DNA of 64,000 nt, taken from assembly GCF_001540865.1 (NCBI RefSeq), contig NC_033641.1, positions 611,975 to 675,974 of the forward strand. The letters are read 5' to 3'. This document shows positions 61,376 through 64,000 of this stretch, piece by piece. The first letter of the stretch is position 1. Each line of letters begins with the position of its first letter. The stretch comes from Ananas comosus. Taxonomy: Eukaryota; Streptophyta; Magnoliopsida; Poales; Bromeliaceae. A model generated the notes under the pieces. It was not told the DNA's origin. It was given only the letters and a program-made list of their open reading frames with translations, and did no database searches. The position numbers were made by a program, and so were the translations under genes.

Positions 61376-63340
61376 TTGAGACTGAGGTTGACGTCGGCTC
61401 CTATCCTTGCCCTTCCTGTTATGGGCGAAGGATTTGTAATCTACAGTGATGCATCGCACAGTGGACTTGGTTGCGTGCTGATGCAGCATGGTAGGGTGAT
61501 TGCTTATGCTTCACGGCAATTAAAAGATTATGAGAAGAATTACCCTACACATGACTTGGAGCTTGCCGCAGTGGTTTTTGCTTTGAAGCTCTGGCGGCAT
61601 TACTTGTACGGTGAGCATTGCGAGATCTTCACTGATCATAAAAGTCTCAAGTATCTGTTCACACATAGGGAGCTGAACCTGAGGCAGCGCCAATGGTTGG
61701 AGTTACTGAAGGACTATGACATTAGTATTCAGTATCATCCCGGTAGGGCGAATGTGGTGGCAGATGCGTTGAGCAGGAAATCAGTGCAGAGCCTGAGTTT
61801 AAGGATTACTGAGCAGAGACCCCTACTCGAGGAGCTACAGCGGTTGGGACTCGATATAGTACCCCCTGGGTCTACGGCGAGGCTGACATTTCTTGTGTTG
61901 CAGCCCACTCTGTTGGATAGGATCCGCGAGAAACAGAGTGGAGATCCGTATTTGTTGAGGATTAGAGAGCAGCTAGACAGGGGGCAGGCTGAGAGATTTG
62001 CTTTGGACAGTGTGGGAGTACTTAGGTACAGGGACCGACTGTGTGTGCCTGTGGATCCTGAGATTCGAGCGGACATTCTGAGAGAGGCTCATTGTTTTCC
62101 TTATACGGTTCACCCTGGGGGAACCAAGATGTATAAGGATCTTAAGGCACGGTTCTGGTGGCCTGGAATGAAGAGGGACATTGGCAGATATGTGGCTCAG
62201 TGTTTGACTTGCCAACAGGTAAAGGCCGAGCATCAGATGCCTGCTGGCAAGCTTCAAAGTCTACCAGTGCCCGAGTGGAAGTGGGAGTACATCACTATGG
62301 ATTTTGTCGTTGGATTGCCTAGAGCGCAGGGTGGCTACTACGCGATTGGGGTGATAGTGGACAGACTGACTAAGTCTGCTCACTTCCTACCGGTTCAGAC
62401 TACTTGGTCCAGAGAGAGACTCGCGCAGCTATACTTAGATGAGATCGTTAGGCTGCACGGCGTGCCAGTGTCGATTATATCAGACAGAGACCCGAGGTTT
62501 GTATCACATTTCTGGAGGAGTTTGCAGACAGCCTTGGGTACACAGCTGCATTTTAGCACGGCGTTCCACCCACAGACAGATGGTCAGTCAGAGCGGACCA
62601 TACAGATTCTAGAGGACATGCTGAGAGCATGCGTCCTGGATTTTGGAGGAGGGTGGTATCGACATGTGAGACTGGTTGAGTTTGCGTACAACAACAGCTA
62701 TCAAACAAGCATTCAGATGGCTCCGTTTGAGGCGTTGTATGAACGCAGATGTCGATCCCCTCTGTTTTGGAGTGATGTGGGTGAGCGGAGGACACTTGGA
62801 CCGGAGATTTTACTTGAAGCTGAGGAGAAGGTGAGAGTCGTTCGACGACACCTTTTGACAGCACAGAGCCGACAGAGGAGCTACGCCGATACCAGGAGAC
62901 GAGACTTAGAGTTTCAGGTTGGAGATCATGTTTTTCTCAAAGTCTCGCCGTCCAGAGGGATACGCCGTTTTGGAGTACGTGGAAAGCTTAGTCAACGATT
63001 TGTTGGCCCTTTCGAGGTATTGGAGCGTATCGGACCGGTGGCTTATAGGGTAGCTCTACCCCCGCGACTTGCTGGCATCCATGATGTTTTCCACGTCTCA
63101 GCGCTGAGGAGATACGTTTTCGACCCCTCTCACGTGATTGACTTCGCTCCACTCGAGATTAGCGAGGATCTGAGATACGAGGAGCGACCGTTGCGGATTC
63201 TTGCTCGAGAGACGAAAGAATTGCGCAACCGGGTCATCCCGTATGTGAAAGTGCAGTGGAGCCATCACGATGAGCGGGAGGCGACTTGGGAGCCTGAGAC
63301 AGTGATGAGAGAAGCTTACCCCTACCTGTTTGATGCCTGA
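61376..63340 (+). pseudogene. RNase H, integrase and chromodomain, open for 654 codons
   Basis: The last part of the polyprotein has no stops until TGA at 63338. RNase H shows [10 protein letters not shown] and TDHKSLKYL; the integrase has an HHCC zinc site (H...H...CLTCQQ) and the DDE residues in [16 protein letters not shown] and the Glu of the [10 protein letters not shown] region onward; the C-terminal 60 residues ([16 protein letters not shown]) form the chromodomain thought to guide insertion to heterochromatin. It is part of a decayed polyprotein, hence pseudogene, even though this stretch is intact. Confidence 0.88.
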
Positions 63341-63379
63341 GCAGAGATATGTTTCAGTTTTGCGGACGAAACCTTTTGT

Positions 63380-63391
63380 AGTGGGGGAGGA
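63380..63391 (+). other. Polypurine tract
   Basis: AGTGGGGGAGGA directly before the 3' LTR, the plus-strand primer site. Confidence 0.85.
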
Positions 63392-64000
63392 TGTGAGATC
63401 CCTGGTGTTTGACTGTGGAGGCTTGTCGACAGCTTTGGAGAGTGTCGGGACAAGTCCGAGTCGCGTTGGCGTCAAATAGACGCAAAACGGACTCCATGCA
63501 ACACGAGGGCAGTTTATCTCGAAGAATTCTGCAAAACAGCAGCATTCTCTGCTTGCTGTACCGGTACAACCAGCGTGGCTGTACCGGTACAACCATCGCG
63601 CAATGGCTCAACTGCTCTCGGGTTGGCTCTTGTACCGGTACAGGAGCCCGTGTACCGGTACAAAGGGGTAGGTAGAGGGCTATTTGAGTAATTTCTCTCC
63701 CTCGTTTGTGTCACCCCTTTTTCCCTCAACCTATATATAGAGGAGAGGAGTTGAGAGAAGGGTTTAGTGTTCCTTCTCTCTCTCTAGTCCCGGTTGTGAG
63801 CAAGGAGGAGAGCTTGGTTGGAGTTTCGTCGTCGACGTCGCGCCGCGGGATTGTTCGAGCACGTATTTGACGCCGGGGCATCGCGAGGAGACCGAGCGAG
63901 CGTGCAACTTCGCCGTTCTTGACGTCGCACCGGTGCTAATCGCTGTCGAGGTGAGTAATTCAGCCTTTCCTTAGATTTTGGGCAAGTTCTTACTACTTCA
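63392..64000 (+). repeat. 3' LTR, first 609 bp (continues beyond window)
   Basis: Aligns with 55991 onward throughout, including all four TGTACCGGTACA palindromes (63557, 63580, 63631, 63651). The rest lies outside the window. Confidence 0.95.

Larger units (their letters stand above)
55991..64000 (+). mobile_element. Ty3/gypsy chromovirus (Del/Tekay type), 3' LTR cut by the window end
   Basis: Structure: 5' LTR 55991-58207, primer-binding site at 58216, gag-pol 58505-63340 in one frame, polypurine tract at 63380, 3' LTR from 63392. Domain order PR-RT-RNaseH-INT-chromodomain defines a chromovirus; the long LTR, the single frame and the iMet primer site fit the Del/Tekay clade, to which pineapple dea1 belongs. 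Over the roughly 600 comparable bases the two LTRs differ at about 17 sites by eye (near 3 percent), mostly C/T and G/A. The flank before the 5' LTR is ATTGT; the other flank is outside the window. Confidence 0.93.

Overview
This is a window of plant nuclear DNA. The evidence is spliced genes with GT-AG introns (and one probable GC-AG intron), CCCH/RRM, SWEET and GDPD families of plant type, teloboxes at promoters, a dense load of MITEs, SINEs and LTR retroelements, and long AT and GA microsatellites. A monocot is likely. A Del/Tekay-type chromovirus like the dea1 element described from pineapple fits Ananas comosus or a relative, but the species is inference.

Five protein-coding genes are supported. 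(1) Positions 1-4479, plus strand: the 3' part of a CCCH zinc-finger protein with two RRMs (RBM26/27 type), entering from outside the window. (2) 8371-13293, minus strand: a complete nine-exon UTP7/BING4 (WDR46) gene for 18S rRNA processing. (3) 15637-19707, minus strand: a complete eight-exon GDPD1-type glycerophosphodiester phosphodiesterase. (4) 31969-32342, minus strand: the first two exons of a CHCH (twin CX9C, Cox19-like) protein, whose last exon I could not find. (5) 34233-36092, plus strand: a complete six-exon clade III SWEET sugar transporter. Exon phases were checked codon by codon for all five. The genes are separate single loci with no operon logic.

The rest is repeats. From 20 to 31 kb: a 1.2-kb tandem duplication split by an N, then MITEs, including a hAT-like element with a perfect 8-bp target duplication inserted into a Harbinger-like MITE. 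From 36 to 44 kb: two tRNA-derived SINE copies with perfect 16-17 bp target duplications, a second hAT-like MITE with a perfect 8-bp duplication, a foldback element built of 103-bp repeats, a candidate solo LTR and a possible Helitron 3' end. From 45 to 47 kb: a complete 532-bp TRIM (LTR-PBS-PPT-LTR) and a 263-bp x 3 tandem array. From 48 to 55 kb: four tandem units of about 1.6 kb, each an AT-rich TIR element followed by a second MITE. From 56 kb to the end: a Ty3/gypsy chromovirus with a 2.2-kb 5' LTR, a single-frame gag-pol interrupted by seven stop codons, and the start of the 3' LTR.

I saw no convincing new biological system. The most interesting observations are the retroelement decay pattern, the fourfold 12-bp palindrome in its LTRs, the miniature TRIM, the SINE family, and the GC-AG intron that splits a CX9C motif. 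Parts of 45-54 kb look like unpolished long-read sequence, so fine detail there needs care.
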